Origin: Opitutaceae bacterium
GTDB lineage: Bacteria > Verrucomicrobiota > Verrucomicrobiia > Opitutales > Opitutaceae
Assembly (NCBI GenBank): GCA_003164715.1
Contig: PLTZ01000035.1
Coordinates: forward strand, 1-64,000
DNA: 64,000 nucleotides
Reading direction: 5' to 3'
Shown: positions 8,563 to 16,638 of the stretch, piece by piece
Position numbering within the stretch: position 1 is the stretch's first letter
Layout of the letters: every line of letters begins with the position of its first letter
Program-made: the position numbers and the translations under genes
The notes under the pieces: model-generated
Database searches by the model: none
Seen by the model: only the letters and a program-made list of their open reading frames with translations
Told to the model about the DNA's origin: nothing

Positions 8563-10380
8563 TCATTGCATGCCTTTCCCTGACGGCTTCGCGGACTCGT
8601 CAATGAACGGATCCGAGCCGTCCCGGTATCCTGGAAGGTCCGTGCGCTTCAAATTGAACTGCCGCATTTCGGTGGAATTGAAGATCTGCTCGGCCGGCGC
8701 GCCTTCCGCGCTGATGGTCTTCGCGGTGATGAAGATCACGAGGTTGTCGGCCGTGTTGGTGTTGTTCTTCTGCTTGAAGAGGTAGCCGATAAGCGGGATG
8801 TCCCCGAGGAGCGGCACCTTGTTGATCGCGGTGTTGAAGTTCGTGCTGATCAGGCCGCCGATGCCCATCGTGTAGCCGTCCTTGAGCGACACCTGGGTGA
8901 CCGCCTTGCGGGTGCCGATGATCGGGATCGAGGCGCCACTCGCGCCGCCGAAGCTCGTCGTGCCCTGGTTCTGGCTCACCTCCGGCTGCAGCGTCAGCTT
9001 GATGAAGCCGCGCGCGTTCACCTGCGGCGTCACCTTCAGGATGATGCCGATGTCCTTGTAGATGAAGCCCGACACCTCAAACGTGCCCGTCTGCTGGTTG
9101 AAGGTGTAGCTCGGGATCGGGTACTGCTGTCCGACGTTGATCGACGCCTCGGTGTTGTTCAGGGTCACGATCGTCGGGTTCGACACGATCTTCGCGTTGT
9201 TGAGCTGCTGGAGGGCCGAGAGGACGAGCCTGAACTGGTCGGACGAGAAGACGGCTGAAATCCCGTTGATCGCCTGCCCCTGGGACTGGGCCGACTGCGT
9301 GAGATTGAGGGCGTTGTTGACCGAGCCGGTGACGGCCGACGTCACCGCCGTCGTGACGGTGTTGCTGATCGTGCTCGAGATGCCGCTGTTCGTCCCGGTG
9401 CTAGAAACGTTCGACGGCGTGCCGTTGGTCGTGGTGCTCGTCGTGCTGTTCGTCGAGCCGTTTGTGAGCGACGTGGCGTTGCTGCCGTTCGTTCCGGAGT
9501 TGTTTCCGGTCGACGTTCCGCTCGAGTTGCCGCTCGTGCCGGTCACGCCGTTGCTGACCGTGTTGCCGTAGTTGTTCGTGTAGGTGTAGAGCCCGGAGGT
9601 CCCGGGGTTGGCGGTGATGCCAAACCCGCTCAGCGAGCTCCAGTTGACCCCGATGTTCTTGATGTCGTTGTTCGATATCTCGACGAACTTGGACTCGATC
9701 ATCACCTGGTCTGTCGGCCGGTCGAGCTGCTCGATCACCGGGCGGATGCGCTTCATCCTCGAGGGCCGCTCGGTGATCACGAGGCTGTTGGTGCGCCCGT
9801 CGATGACAATCTTGCCGCCGGCGGTTGTGTCCACGAGTGAGGAGAGCGTCGGCTGGATGTCCGCGGCCTTCGCGTAGTTGATCACGAAGATCTCCGTCGA
9901 CACCGGCTCCTGCGTGAGGCTCTCGTTGCTCACGACCTTGATGATGTTGCCGTCCTCGATGAACGAGTAGCCGACCGGCGTCAGCACGACCTGGAAGATC
10001 TGGCGCCACGTCACGTCGTGGAGCTTGACCGAGGTCTTTCCCTGGAGGGTCTCGGGGATCACGATGTTCAGGTCGAACAGCTCGGCCACGTTGCGCAGGA
10101 TGTTGCGGATCTCCTCGTCGGGGAAGTCGACCGAGAGGGTGTCGTGGCCCTTGGTGGCCGTGGCGCTGCCGGACGACGGGGCCTCCTTGACCGAGACGTC
10201 GTCGGGGCTGGGGGCCGCCAGCGCGGCGCCGGGCGCAGGCGCCGCGGCGGCCTGAGCGGTCGCTGTTGCCGTGTCCGGCGGCGGCGCCTTCGCCGGTGCG
10301 GCCTTGGCCTGTGCGTTGACCAGCGATGGCGTGGCTAGCAATGCCGCAATGGCTGCTATAAGGAAAATGCGAGTTCTCAT
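8563..10380 (-). CDS. pilQ: Outer-membrane secretin (PilQ/GspD-type) with a Ser/Thr/Asn-rich insert
   Basis: A 605-residue precursor with a signal peptide (MRTRIFLIAAIAALL ending VNAQ) that should form the multimeric outer-membrane channel of a type IV pilus or type II secretion-like machine. After an Ala/Pro-rich linker come a secretin/TonB short N-terminal domain (VDFPDEEIRNILRNVAELF), an N1-type domain (INYAKAADIQPTL to LVITERPSRMKRI) and the C-terminal secretin barrel: VSNPTIVTLNNTEASI, VGQQYPIPSY, the KVTPQV segment and VPLLGDIPLIGYLFK. Between the N1-type domain and the barrel lies about 100 residues of low-complexity Ser/Thr/Asn/Gly (roughly residues 260-358), which is unusual. The start overlaps the stop of the PilP-like gene as ATGA. 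No pilotin or ATPase gene is nearby. Confidence 0.92.
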   Translation of the reverse strand: MRTRIFLIAAIAALLATPSLVNAQAKAAPAKAPPPDTATATAQAAAAPAPGAALAAPSPDDVSVKEAPSSGSATATKGHDTLSVDFPDEEIRNILRNVAELFDLNIVIPETLQGKTSVKLHDVTWRQIFQVVLTPVGYSFIEDGNIIKVVSNESLTQEPVSTEIFVINYAKAADIQPTLSSLVDTTAGGKIVIDGRTNSLVITERPSRMKRIRPVIEQLDRPTDQVMIESKFVEISNNDIKNIGVNWSSLSGFGITANPGTSGLYTYTNNYGNTVSNGVTGTSGNSSGTSTGNNSGTNGSNATSLTNGSTNSTTSTTTNGTPSNVSSTGTNSGISSTISNTVTTAVTSAVTGSVNNALNLTQSAQSQGQAINGISAVFSSDQFRLVLSALQQLNNAKIVSNPTIVTLNNTEASINVGQQYPIPSYTFNQQTGTFEVSGFIYKDIGIILKVTPQVNARGFIKLTLQPEVSQNQGTTSFGGASGASIPIIGTRKAVTQVSLKDGYTMGIGGLISTNFNTAINKVPLLGDIPLIGYLFKQKNNTNTADNLVIFITAKTISAEGAPAEQIFNSTEMRQFNLKRTDLPGYRDGSDPFIDESAKPSGKGMQ

Positions 10381-10922
10381 GGTGACTTTCCTGATTTTAT
10401 TGGCCTGGTGATTTCGTCGCTTCTGTAACGCAGTGTGAAGTTTGTGCCGTCTATTTGCGTTAACTCAAGATCGTAGTCGTTGCCCTTATACGTAACGGTG
10501 AAGTGGGTGCCCGTTTTGACATATCTTTTCCCAAACATGAGCAGGGGCTGGCCCCCCATGTAGACGGTCCCTGAGGGTCTGACCTTGGCAACGATCTCCT
10601 CGAGGAGTTGGTGGTCGGAGGGCGGAGCGGGCGCCGACGGGTTCTGCGCGTTAGCGAGCCTCGCTGCGGCGGCGGCCGCGGCGGCCTCCTCAGCATCCGT
10701 CAGGTCGAAGCCCGGGGGTGCAAAGGGAAGGCTGAGCGCCTCGGGCAGGGGCGGCACGGCCCTCAGTTTCGCTAGCGCCACGGCCCTCTCGACCGACGCC
10801 TTCCTCTTTTCCGGGGGGGAGATGTCCGACTCGATCCGCGCGCTGGCGCGGGGAGCCGTCACGCCCAAAACGGCGATGAGCGCCCCGAGGGCGGCAGGCA
10901 GCATGTGAGGCGCGCGTCTCAT
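10377..10922 (-). CDS. PilP-position periplasmic protein of the pil-like operon
   Basis: A 181-residue protein with an N-terminal signal sequence (MRRAPHMLPAALGALIAVLG to APRASA). An Ala-rich linker leads to a small C-terminal beta domain (VRPSGTVYMGGQPLLMFGKRY, then VKTGTHFTVTYKGNDYDLELT). The start at 10922 overlaps the PilO-like stop as ATGA and its own stop overlaps the secretin start in the same way, so it is embedded in the operon. Its position, size and architecture match PilP, the lipoprotein linking the inner-membrane PilNO complex to the secretin. I see no lipobox cysteine and no convincing sequence-level PilP signature, so the assignment rests mainly on position. Confidence 0.6.
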   Translation of the reverse strand: MRRAPHMLPAALGALIAVLGVTAPRASARIESDISPPEKRKASVERAVALAKLRAVPPLPEALSLPFAPPGFDLTDAEEAAAAAAAARLANAQNPSAPAPPSDHQLLEEIVAKVRPSGTVYMGGQPLLMFGKRYVKTGTHFTVTYKGNDYDLELTQIDGTNFTLRYRSDEITRPIKSGKSP

Positions 10923-11488
10923 TGGGTTCCCAGGAGCTGCAGCGAGATTGTCATCAGCATCGGGCCTCCGCGGATGTCCGTCGCAACCGGGCGAAAGTTG
11001 CATGTGAGCACGCGGCAGTAGTGCTCGCCGTCCTCGAGCCTGCGGAGCACGTCGATCAGCTGGGCGTAGTCGCCCTGCGCCGATAGCGTGAATCCGACGG
11101 GTGTGTAGAACGTCTTCGGCGCCTTCTTGTCGGGCACCGGCACCGGGATCTGCACCGGGGTGAGCTTCGCGCCCGTCGCGCTCTCAAGCTGGTAGAAATA
11201 CTGGAGGTTCTCGGCCAGCTGGCCTACGCGTACCAACCTGTTGTTGATCGCCTCGTTGGAGGCGACGATCGCCGCGTGCTGCTCCTTGAGGGAGGGGGGC
11301 TGATTGGCGTCCTCGATGTTGGCCGCCAGGAGCTCTCCCTGCTGGGTCCTCTGCGCGAGCACCTTCTCGGCGTCCGGGAGCACGTCGCTGCGATAGTACA
11401 GGGTGGCGCCGATCGCGATGCTCACGACCACGCAGACAACCGGGATCACGTTCTTGCGAAGGAAGGCGACCAGTTCCTCGTTGCTCAT
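10919..11488 (-). CDS. pilO: PilO-like inner-membrane assembly protein
   Basis: A 189-residue protein with a short cytoplasmic start, one membrane segment (NVIPVVCVVVSIAIGATLYY), a coiled-coil-prone stretch and a C-terminal ferredoxin-like domain (FYTPVGFTLSAQGDYAQLID, then VLRRLEDGEHYCRVL). This is the PilO layout; PilO dimerises with PilN in the periplasm as part of the alignment complex of type IV pili. It starts at an ATGA overlap with the PilN-like gene and ends with one into the PilP-position gene. Sequence similarity in this family is always weak; the call combines topology, size and order. Confidence 0.78.
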   Translation of the reverse strand: MSNEELVAFLRKNVIPVVCVVVSIAIGATLYYRSDVLPDAEKVLAQRTQQGELLAANIEDANQPPSLKEQHAAIVASNEAINNRLVRVGQLAENLQYFYQLESATGAKLTPVQIPVPVPDKKAPKTFYTPVGFTLSAQGDYAQLIDVLRRLEDGEHYCRVLTCNFRPVATDIRGGPMLMTISLQLLGTQ

Positions 11489-12114
11489 GTCTTCTTCGCC
11501 CCCTTCTCCTTCTTGTAGTCGCAGAAGATCTCGATCACGAGGCGGCCCGTGGTCGCGTTGCGGCGCATGGTGACGAGGTTCACGTCGGCGAACATCGGCC
11601 CGAGCATCTTGTCGGTGCGCAGGAGCTTCTCATAGGCCGACGCGTCGCCGCTCGCCCGGTCCGGGGCGCCCTTAACCGTCGCGCGGATCGCCAATCCGTT
11701 GTCCCTGAAATCGAGAAGGTCGAAGGCGATCTTCTTCGGGGTGATCTGCCCCAGCCTGAGGATGATGGACGAGAGCACGGGCTTCGAGGCGACGAAATCC
11801 GCCGCCTCGCTCACCTTGGCCTCCTCCTGCTTGAAGTCCTGGTAGAGCGCGACGGCATCCGCGCTCTCCTTCTTCTGCTTGTCTATCTGGTGCTGCCAAT
11901 ATGCGACCTGCTTGTTGACCTCGTGGAGCTTCCATTCCTGGATCCCGAGGTAGAGCGCCAGGGCGATCGCCACGGACATGGCCACGCCGTTGATGAAGAA
12001 CGCCGTCCGCACGACCTTCGTGTCGGGCAGGTTCTCGGCGATCCGCAGGTTGGGGTGCCACGGCGGCACCACCACGACGGCGCCGTCACTTTTTTTCGGT
12101 AGGGTGAGCGCCAT
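11485..12114 (-). CDS. pilN: PilN-like inner-membrane assembly protein
   Basis: A 209-residue bitopic protein. A cytoplasmic N-terminus carries PPWHPNLRIAENLPDTKVVR, where PilN proteins carry the short motif that binds PilM. It is followed by a transmembrane helix (AFFINGVAMSVAIALALYLG), a coiled coil (KQVAYWQHQIDKQKKESA) and a periplasmic domain. Its ATG lies 29 bp inside the 3' end of the PilM-like gene, and its stop overlaps the PilO start as ATGA. Together these four overlaps imply one tightly coupled transcript. Confidence 0.78.
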   Translation of the reverse strand: MALTLPKKSDGAVVVVPPWHPNLRIAENLPDTKVVRTAFFINGVAMSVAIALALYLGIQEWKLHEVNKQVAYWQHQIDKQKKESADAVALYQDFKQEEAKVSEAADFVASKPVLSSIILRLGQITPKKIAFDLLDFRDNGLAIRATVKGAPDRASGDASAYEKLLRTDKMLGPMFADVNLVTMRRNATTGRLVIEIFCDYKKEKGAKKT

Positions 12115-13138
12115 CTTGGTTGTTGTACTGCACCATCAGGCTCATGAGCCCGAACCAGCGGGATTCCCCCGCGGTTTTCGTGAGCGCGTCGGGGACGACG
12201 ACGCGCCGGGACCTGAGCCACGGGATCGGGTCGAACTTCAGGGTTGCGATGCCGAGCGAGCTCGCCAGCGATCCCTCGAGCCATGCGAGCTTCGGCGAAA
12301 GTTGGATGCAGATCACCTGGCCCACGGACTGGCCCGTCTGGACCTCGTAGAAGCCGATGGACGACTGGAGCTCCTTCAGCAGCCGCTTGATCAGCAGCGG
12401 ACCCATCCCAGTGAAATCGAACGTATTGGACCGGAATAGCTTCCTCGCCGACTCCTCATCCTTGAGCCCCAGCTCCTTCTGCACGACCGGGACCATGGCC
12501 TCCAGCCCCTGCGGGATGGGCCTCGAGGCCTCCACACCGTTGCTCGAGATGATGAAGCTGTGCGTGGTGTCGTTGCCGACGTCGAGGACCAGTGTCGGGG
12601 TTTTCGACTTCTCGAAGGTGAGGCAGTCGACCAGGGCGCCAAGGGTGGCGACGCTTCCCAATTCGAGGCGCTCGGGGAAAATCCCCGCGTTGAGCAGAGA
12701 CTCCTGCGAGGCGACGATGTCCTCGTTCGGGGCGCCGCAGAAGATGACCTCCTTCTGGACGGCCTTGCTCAGGTCGTAGTCGACGCCGTCCGTTGCGCTG
12801 ATCATCGCCACCGTGTACTTGTCCTGCTCGATCCGGAGCTGCTGGTTGAAGACGTCGGCCATGTAGTTGGCCTCCTTCATCTTCTTGATCTCCAGGGTAT
12901 GCCTGCGGACGATGCGCCTTGGGGGATAAACCCCTACCACGGCGTGCATATAGCCACTCGGGGGCTTCCTCGGCTGGAGGTGCTTTAGCGTGTCCGCGAT
13001 GGCGGCCTCGTCGCCCAGCGCGCACTCCTTGAGCTCCTCAACCTCCATGGGCGCCCCCGAAGAGGTCGTCCGGGCGAACAACACCGAGTTCTCGTTCCAT
13101 TCGACGAAGAATCCCTTCGTCTTTTTAGAAAAGAGCAT
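12086..13138 (-). CDS. pilM: PilM-like actin-fold cytoplasmic protein, first gene of the pil-like operon
   Basis: A 350-residue actin-like ATPase-fold protein. The nucleotide-binding phosphate segment is visible as TLVLDVGNDTTHSFIISSNG, with an N-terminal FFVEWNENSVLFARTT strand pair. PilM binds the cytoplasmic tail of PilN and helps organise the pilus assembly platform at the inner membrane. It opens a minus-strand series pilM-N-O-P-Q plus the Ig-repeat gene. Upstream, a TATACT hexamer on the minus strand at 13225-13230 could be a -10 element, but the -35 partner at the right spacing (TCGCCT) is poor. Classical type IV pilus ATPases (PilB/PilT) and pilins are not in this window. Confidence 0.82.
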   Translation of the reverse strand: MLFSKKTKGFFVEWNENSVLFARTTSSGAPMEVEELKECALGDEAAIADTLKHLQPRKPPSGYMHAVVGVYPPRRIVRRHTLEIKKMKEANYMADVFNQQLRIEQDKYTVAMISATDGVDYDLSKAVQKEVIFCGAPNEDIVASQESLLNAGIFPERLELGSVATLGALVDCLTFEKSKTPTLVLDVGNDTTHSFIISSNGVEASRPIPQGLEAMVPVVQKELGLKDEESARKLFRSNTFDFTGMGPLLIKRLLKELQSSIGFYEVQTGQSVGQVICIQLSPKLAWLEGSLASSLGIATLKFDPIPWLRSRRVVVPDALTKTAGESRWFGLMSLMVQYNNQDGAHPTEKK

Positions 13139-13289
13139 GGGGGCGTTGAGGTTGAATTGGCTCGGATTCTTAGTCGCTCGCCGGGAAACGAAAGTCCGGT
13201 TTCCGGCGAATGGGGGACCACAACAGTATATTCGGGGCCCGTTTACAAGGCGAAAAAGGCATTAATGCCCCGCCTGTAAGTATTTACCC

Positions 13290-13328
13290 TTATTTAAAAT
13301 AAAAACCCGCCGCAGGGCGCGGCGGGTT
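13290..13328 (-). terminator. Rho-independent terminator after the bS22-type gene
   Basis: On the minus strand a perfect 9-bp stem AACCCGCCG/CGGCGGGTT (13304-13328, 7-nt loop) is followed by a T-rich run down to about 13290. It stands 5 bp past the stop of the small ribosomal protein gene and separates it from pilM. Confidence 0.88.
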
Positions 13329-13332
13329 CGGC

Positions 13333-13434
13333 CTATTTCTGCCACGTACGCTTCTTGTGGCGATTGGACTTCAAGCGCTTTCTGCGCTTGTGCTTGTTCA
13401 TCTTGAGGCGGCGTTTCTTCTTGAGGTTTCCCAT
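13333..13434 (-). CDS. bS22/AURKAIP1-COX24-type small ribosomal protein (33 aa)
   Basis: A 33-residue, extremely basic protein (starting [19 protein letters not shown] and ending KKRTWQK). About two thirds of the residues are Lys or Arg, and the [15 protein letters not shown] core is the hallmark of the AURKAIP1/COX24 family, whose members include mitochondrial mS38 and mycobacterial bS22 in the small ribosomal subunit. It is too short for usual gene finders. The start is the only ATG in frame before the basic core. A strong terminator follows directly. It lies about 80 bp downstream of addA on the same strand. Confidence 0.85.
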   Translation of the reverse strand: MGNLKKKRRLKMNKHKRRKRLKSNRHKKRTWQK

Positions 13435-13515
13435 ATGGAGTTTGTGCAATAAACGTGCGATTCCACCCGTAGGCTGTCGAGTGCAATCTTCCCCAGGTTC
13501 GGCCCAGTCAACCGC

Positions 13516-16500
13516 TCAGCCGGGCTCCCCCGCGTTCGTCCACGCTCCGGCCACGGTCGAGTAGATCCAGAGCCTCACCCTAGAGCCGGGGAAAAACGCA
13601 GCCGCTGAGGCCCCGTAGGCCGCAAGCTGCCCCGAATACTCGGCCGCGAGCCTGCGCAGCAGGGATGCGTCGTCCTCCCCCGGCCCGCGGCGGTTCGTCT
13701 TCCAGTCGACGATCCAGAGCTCGCCGGCCCCCGGGTCGTGCAGGACAAGGTCGATGACGCCGTCGATCCAGCTGTCGGGCGAGAGCGGCGCGAAGATCCC
13801 GGCCTCGGCAAGGCGCGTCCACCGCGGCTCGCGCATGATGCGCCAGGGCTCGCTGGCCAGCAGGCGCTCCCACTCCTCCCCCGCCCTGCCCGCGAAGCCC
13901 CGCTCAAGGGCCCGCGCCTTTGCCGCCGCCCCGTGCGCCGCCACGGCCGCGTCGTCCCCGGACCACGGGACGAACTCGAGCGTCTCGTGCCACCAGACGC
14001 CGAATTCGAGAGGGTCGGGCCCGTCCCGGACGGGCGCCGGGGCGTCCAGGGACGACTCGTGGCGCGCGGCCCGCGCCGCGTCGGGAAGCGCCGCGAGCTC
14101 GTGCGGAAGGACCCGCTTCGGGAAGGGTGGCGCCGGGGACGCCGCGGCCGGTTCGGAAGGGGCCCGGGCCGCGCCCGCGCGCTTTCGCCGGGAGGACCCG
14201 CGCGCCTTTCTTGCGCGCGGGATCGGGTCGAGGGCCGCCGGGTCGAGGCCCCAGAATTCCGCGAAGCTGTCGCGCTCCGGCGCTCCGGCCGACCACGGGA
14301 TAACGAGCGCCGATTTCGCGCGGGTCAGCGTGACGTAGAGAAGGCGGACGTGCTCCCGCAGCTTCGCGCGCTCAAGCGAATCGCGCGTTTCCCGCCCGAT
14401 GCTGTCGCTGTCAAAGACGACGCGGGGGTCGCCGTCGCGCCCGGCGACCAGCCTCAGGCCCGAGGGCCCCTTGGACGGGATCATGCGCCACAGTCCGACC
14501 GGAATCACCACGGGCCATTCCAGGCCCTTTGCGGAATGTGACGTGATCAGGTTGATCGAGTCGCTCGCGGGGCGCCCCGATGCCCTGAAGTCGTCCAAGG
14601 CAAAGAGGAGCATCCGGAGCCACGCGCGCGGACCGCCGCCGCCGAGGCTCAGCTCGGCGGCCTGGGCGAGCAGGCGTGCGAGTTCGTCCTCCAGTCCCCC
14701 CTCGGGGTCCACGAGACGCGCCTTCGCGGCGAGGCCGCACGCGGCGGCGAGCTCGGGCGCGAAGCGGTCCAGGGACTCCCCTTCCATATCCGCGCGGCTG
14801 ATGAAGGGACCCAGCAGCTCGAGCGCTTCCCTCACCCCCGCGGCGTAGTCGCCGGGCTCGTCCCAGCGCAGCCCCCCGCGCCCCCCGAGCGCGTCGGCGA
14901 TCTGGGCGTCGCTTACCGAGAAGACCTCCCTCAGCACGCCGGCCCACTCGAACGCATTTTCGGGATCGCACACGACCGCAAGCAGGCCGCAGATCCACGC
15001 ATAGACCGGGTTGTCCCCGTTGCGGTTGCGCCTCGTCTGGAGCGCAGTCTTCAGGCCCTCCGCGTCGAACTGGTCGCGGATGATCTGCAGCCACGCGTTT
15101 CGCGGAGCCACGATGCAGACGTCGCCCCACGCGGCCGCGCCGACCGACCCGGGTCCGCCCGCCTTGAGAAAGCGCACGATCTGGCCGGCCTCGAGCGCCA
15201 GCTTCCGGTCGGCGACGTGCCGCCGGCCCGCGACTGGCTCCTCGGCGATCGGCAGCCGCCATGCGCCCCCCTCTATGTTCTCGGGGCCCGGCACGAGCGG
15301 CTCGTAGGGCACCTGTAGGAAGCGCGCCGGCGCGCCGTCCGACGGCGGGACGCCGAAGTTGAAGTCGCGCCCGGCCCCGAACGCCGCTTCAAGCGTCCCG
15401 TTGAGCAGGCGCACCACGCGGCGCGGCGCCCGGAACGTGACGCCGAAGGTGAGCCGCTCGCCCCCGTTGCCCGCCTCGAACGCGGCCACGTGGTCCTGGA
15501 AGTTGCGGATGTCGACCCGCGTCGAATAGATTCCCTGCTGCGCGTCCCCCACCATGCAAAAGTGCCCGGGCCTTGGGCCGACGCCGCCCTTCCAGGGCCA
15601 CGTCCGCAACGGCGCCCCCTGCGGGCGCGCGATCTCGACCAGCACGGAGAACTGCTTCGGGTCCGTGTCCTGGGCCTCGTCCAGGATCACCCGCCATCCC
15701 TCGGCCCGGATCCGCTCGAGCATCGGGGTGTCCCCAAGGACCGCGAGGGCCGTCTCGATCTGGTCGGCATAGGTCTGGATGCCGCGATCGAAGCGCCACG
15801 AGCGGTACCGCAGCGAAAGCTCCGCGGCCAGCACGCCGCCCGTGTCGGCGAGCCAGTCCTTGAGCGGCGCGAAGAGCCGCCGGTAGAGCTCCCGGATCCC
15901 CGCCGCCGAGCCCTCCGGCAACGCCAGGGGGAGCGGGTCCCTCTCCTCGGCGAACCGCCTCAGCCATTCCCTCGCCGCCGCCTTGTTGCGCGCGAGGGCG
16001 TCCGCCCCGGGCCCCCTGCGCGCCGCCGCCGCCAGGATCTCCTCAAGGACGGCCCGCGAGGGTGCCGGCGCCTGCGGGACGGGCCGGCGCCGCGCAAGCC
16101 GCAGGGCCGTCTCCCCGTCAAGGCCGCGCGCCAGGCTGAAGATCTGGTCCAGCGACGCGTGGCGCAGGAAGGCCGCAACCTGCTCGGCGCCCAGGGAGTC
16201 AAACGTCATCCGGTCCTGCTCGAGGAACTCCTGCCAGTGGGCGTCGTCGTCGTCCTCGACCAGGGCGGGGTTAAGGTGCACGCCGAGCAGGCTGCCGTGC
16301 CGTCGCGCCAGCATTAGGCAGAAGCTGTGGATCGTCCCGAAGAACGCCCTCTCGAGGCGGCCGAGCGGCTCGACATCCGCCCGTCCCTCCTCGGCCATCC
16401 GCCGCAGCAGCACCGCGCGCGCCCGCTGCTCGATCTGCGCCGCAGCCTTCTTCGTGTACGTGACGACGGTCGTCCGCATGAGCATCTCCGCGCCGGTGTC

Positions 16501-16638
16501 GGAGAGCGCCATGGCCGCGAGCCTCTCGGAAATCGCCGTGGTCTTCCCGGAGCCCGCGTTCGCGACCACGGCGAGGTTGACCGACCAGTCCCGGGTGAAC
16601 CGGTCGCGGGCGGGCTGGTCGGACGGGAGCCTAGGCAT
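13516..16638 (-). CDS. addA: AddA-type UvrD-like helicase/nuclease
   Basis: Large subunit of an AddAB/RexAB-type helicase-nuclease that resects double-strand breaks for RecA. The 1040-residue protein has a Walker A motif ([16 protein letters not shown], about residues 25-40), a helicase Walker B motif ([16 protein letters not shown]), motif-VI-like text ([16 protein letters not shown]) and a C-terminal PD-(D/E)XK nuclease centre ([10 protein letters not shown] and [10 protein letters not shown]), the architecture of AddA. The ATG at 16638 ([14 protein letters not shown]) overlaps the addB stop by 8 bp; an upstream start at 16656 would overlap more. It is shorter than Bacillus AddA (about 1230 residues) but all key motifs appear intact. 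Confidence 0.88.
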   Translation of the reverse strand: MPRLPSDQPARDRFTRDWSVNLAVVANAGSGKTTAISERLAAMALSDTGAEMLMRTTVVTYTKKAAAQIEQRARAVLLRRMAEEGRADVEPLGRLERAFFGTIHSFCLMLARRHGSLLGVHLNPALVEDDDDAHWQEFLEQDRMTFDSLGAEQVAAFLRHASLDQIFSLARGLDGETALRLARRRPVPQAPAPSRAVLEEILAAAARRGPGADALARNKAAAREWLRRFAEERDPLPLALPEGSAAGIRELYRRLFAPLKDWLADTGGVLAAELSLRYRSWRFDRGIQTYADQIETALAVLGDTPMLERIRAEGWRVILDEAQDTDPKQFSVLVEIARPQGAPLRTWPWKGGVGPRPGHFCMVGDAQQGIYSTRVDIRNFQDHVAAFEAGNGGERLTFGVTFRAPRRVVRLLNGTLEAAFGAGRDFNFGVPPSDGAPARFLQVPYEPLVPGPENIEGGAWRLPIAEEPVAGRRHVADRKLALEAGQIVRFLKAGGPGSVGAAAWGDVCIVAPRNAWLQIIRDQFDAEGLKTALQTRRNRNGDNPVYAWICGLLAVVCDPENAFEWAGVLREVFSVSDAQIADALGGRGGLRWDEPGDYAAGVREALELLGPFISRADMEGESLDRFAPELAAACGLAAKARLVDPEGGLEDELARLLAQAAELSLGGGGPRAWLRMLLFALDDFRASGRPASDSINLITSHSAKGLEWPVVIPVGLWRMIPSKGPSGLRLVAGRDGDPRVVFDSDSIGRETRDSLERAKLREHVRLLYVTLTRAKSALVIPWSAGAPERDSFAEFWGLDPAALDPIPRARKARGSSRRKRAGAARAPSEPAAASPAPPFPKRVLPHELAALPDAARAARHESSLDAPAPVRDGPDPLEFGVWWHETLEFVPWSGDDAAVAAHGAAAKARALERGFAGRAGEEWERLLASEPWRIMREPRWTRLAEAGIFAPLSPDSWIDGVIDLVLHDPGAGELWIVDWKTNRRGPGEDDASLLRRLAAEYSGQLAAYGASAAAFFPGSRVRLWIYSTVAGAWTNAGEPG

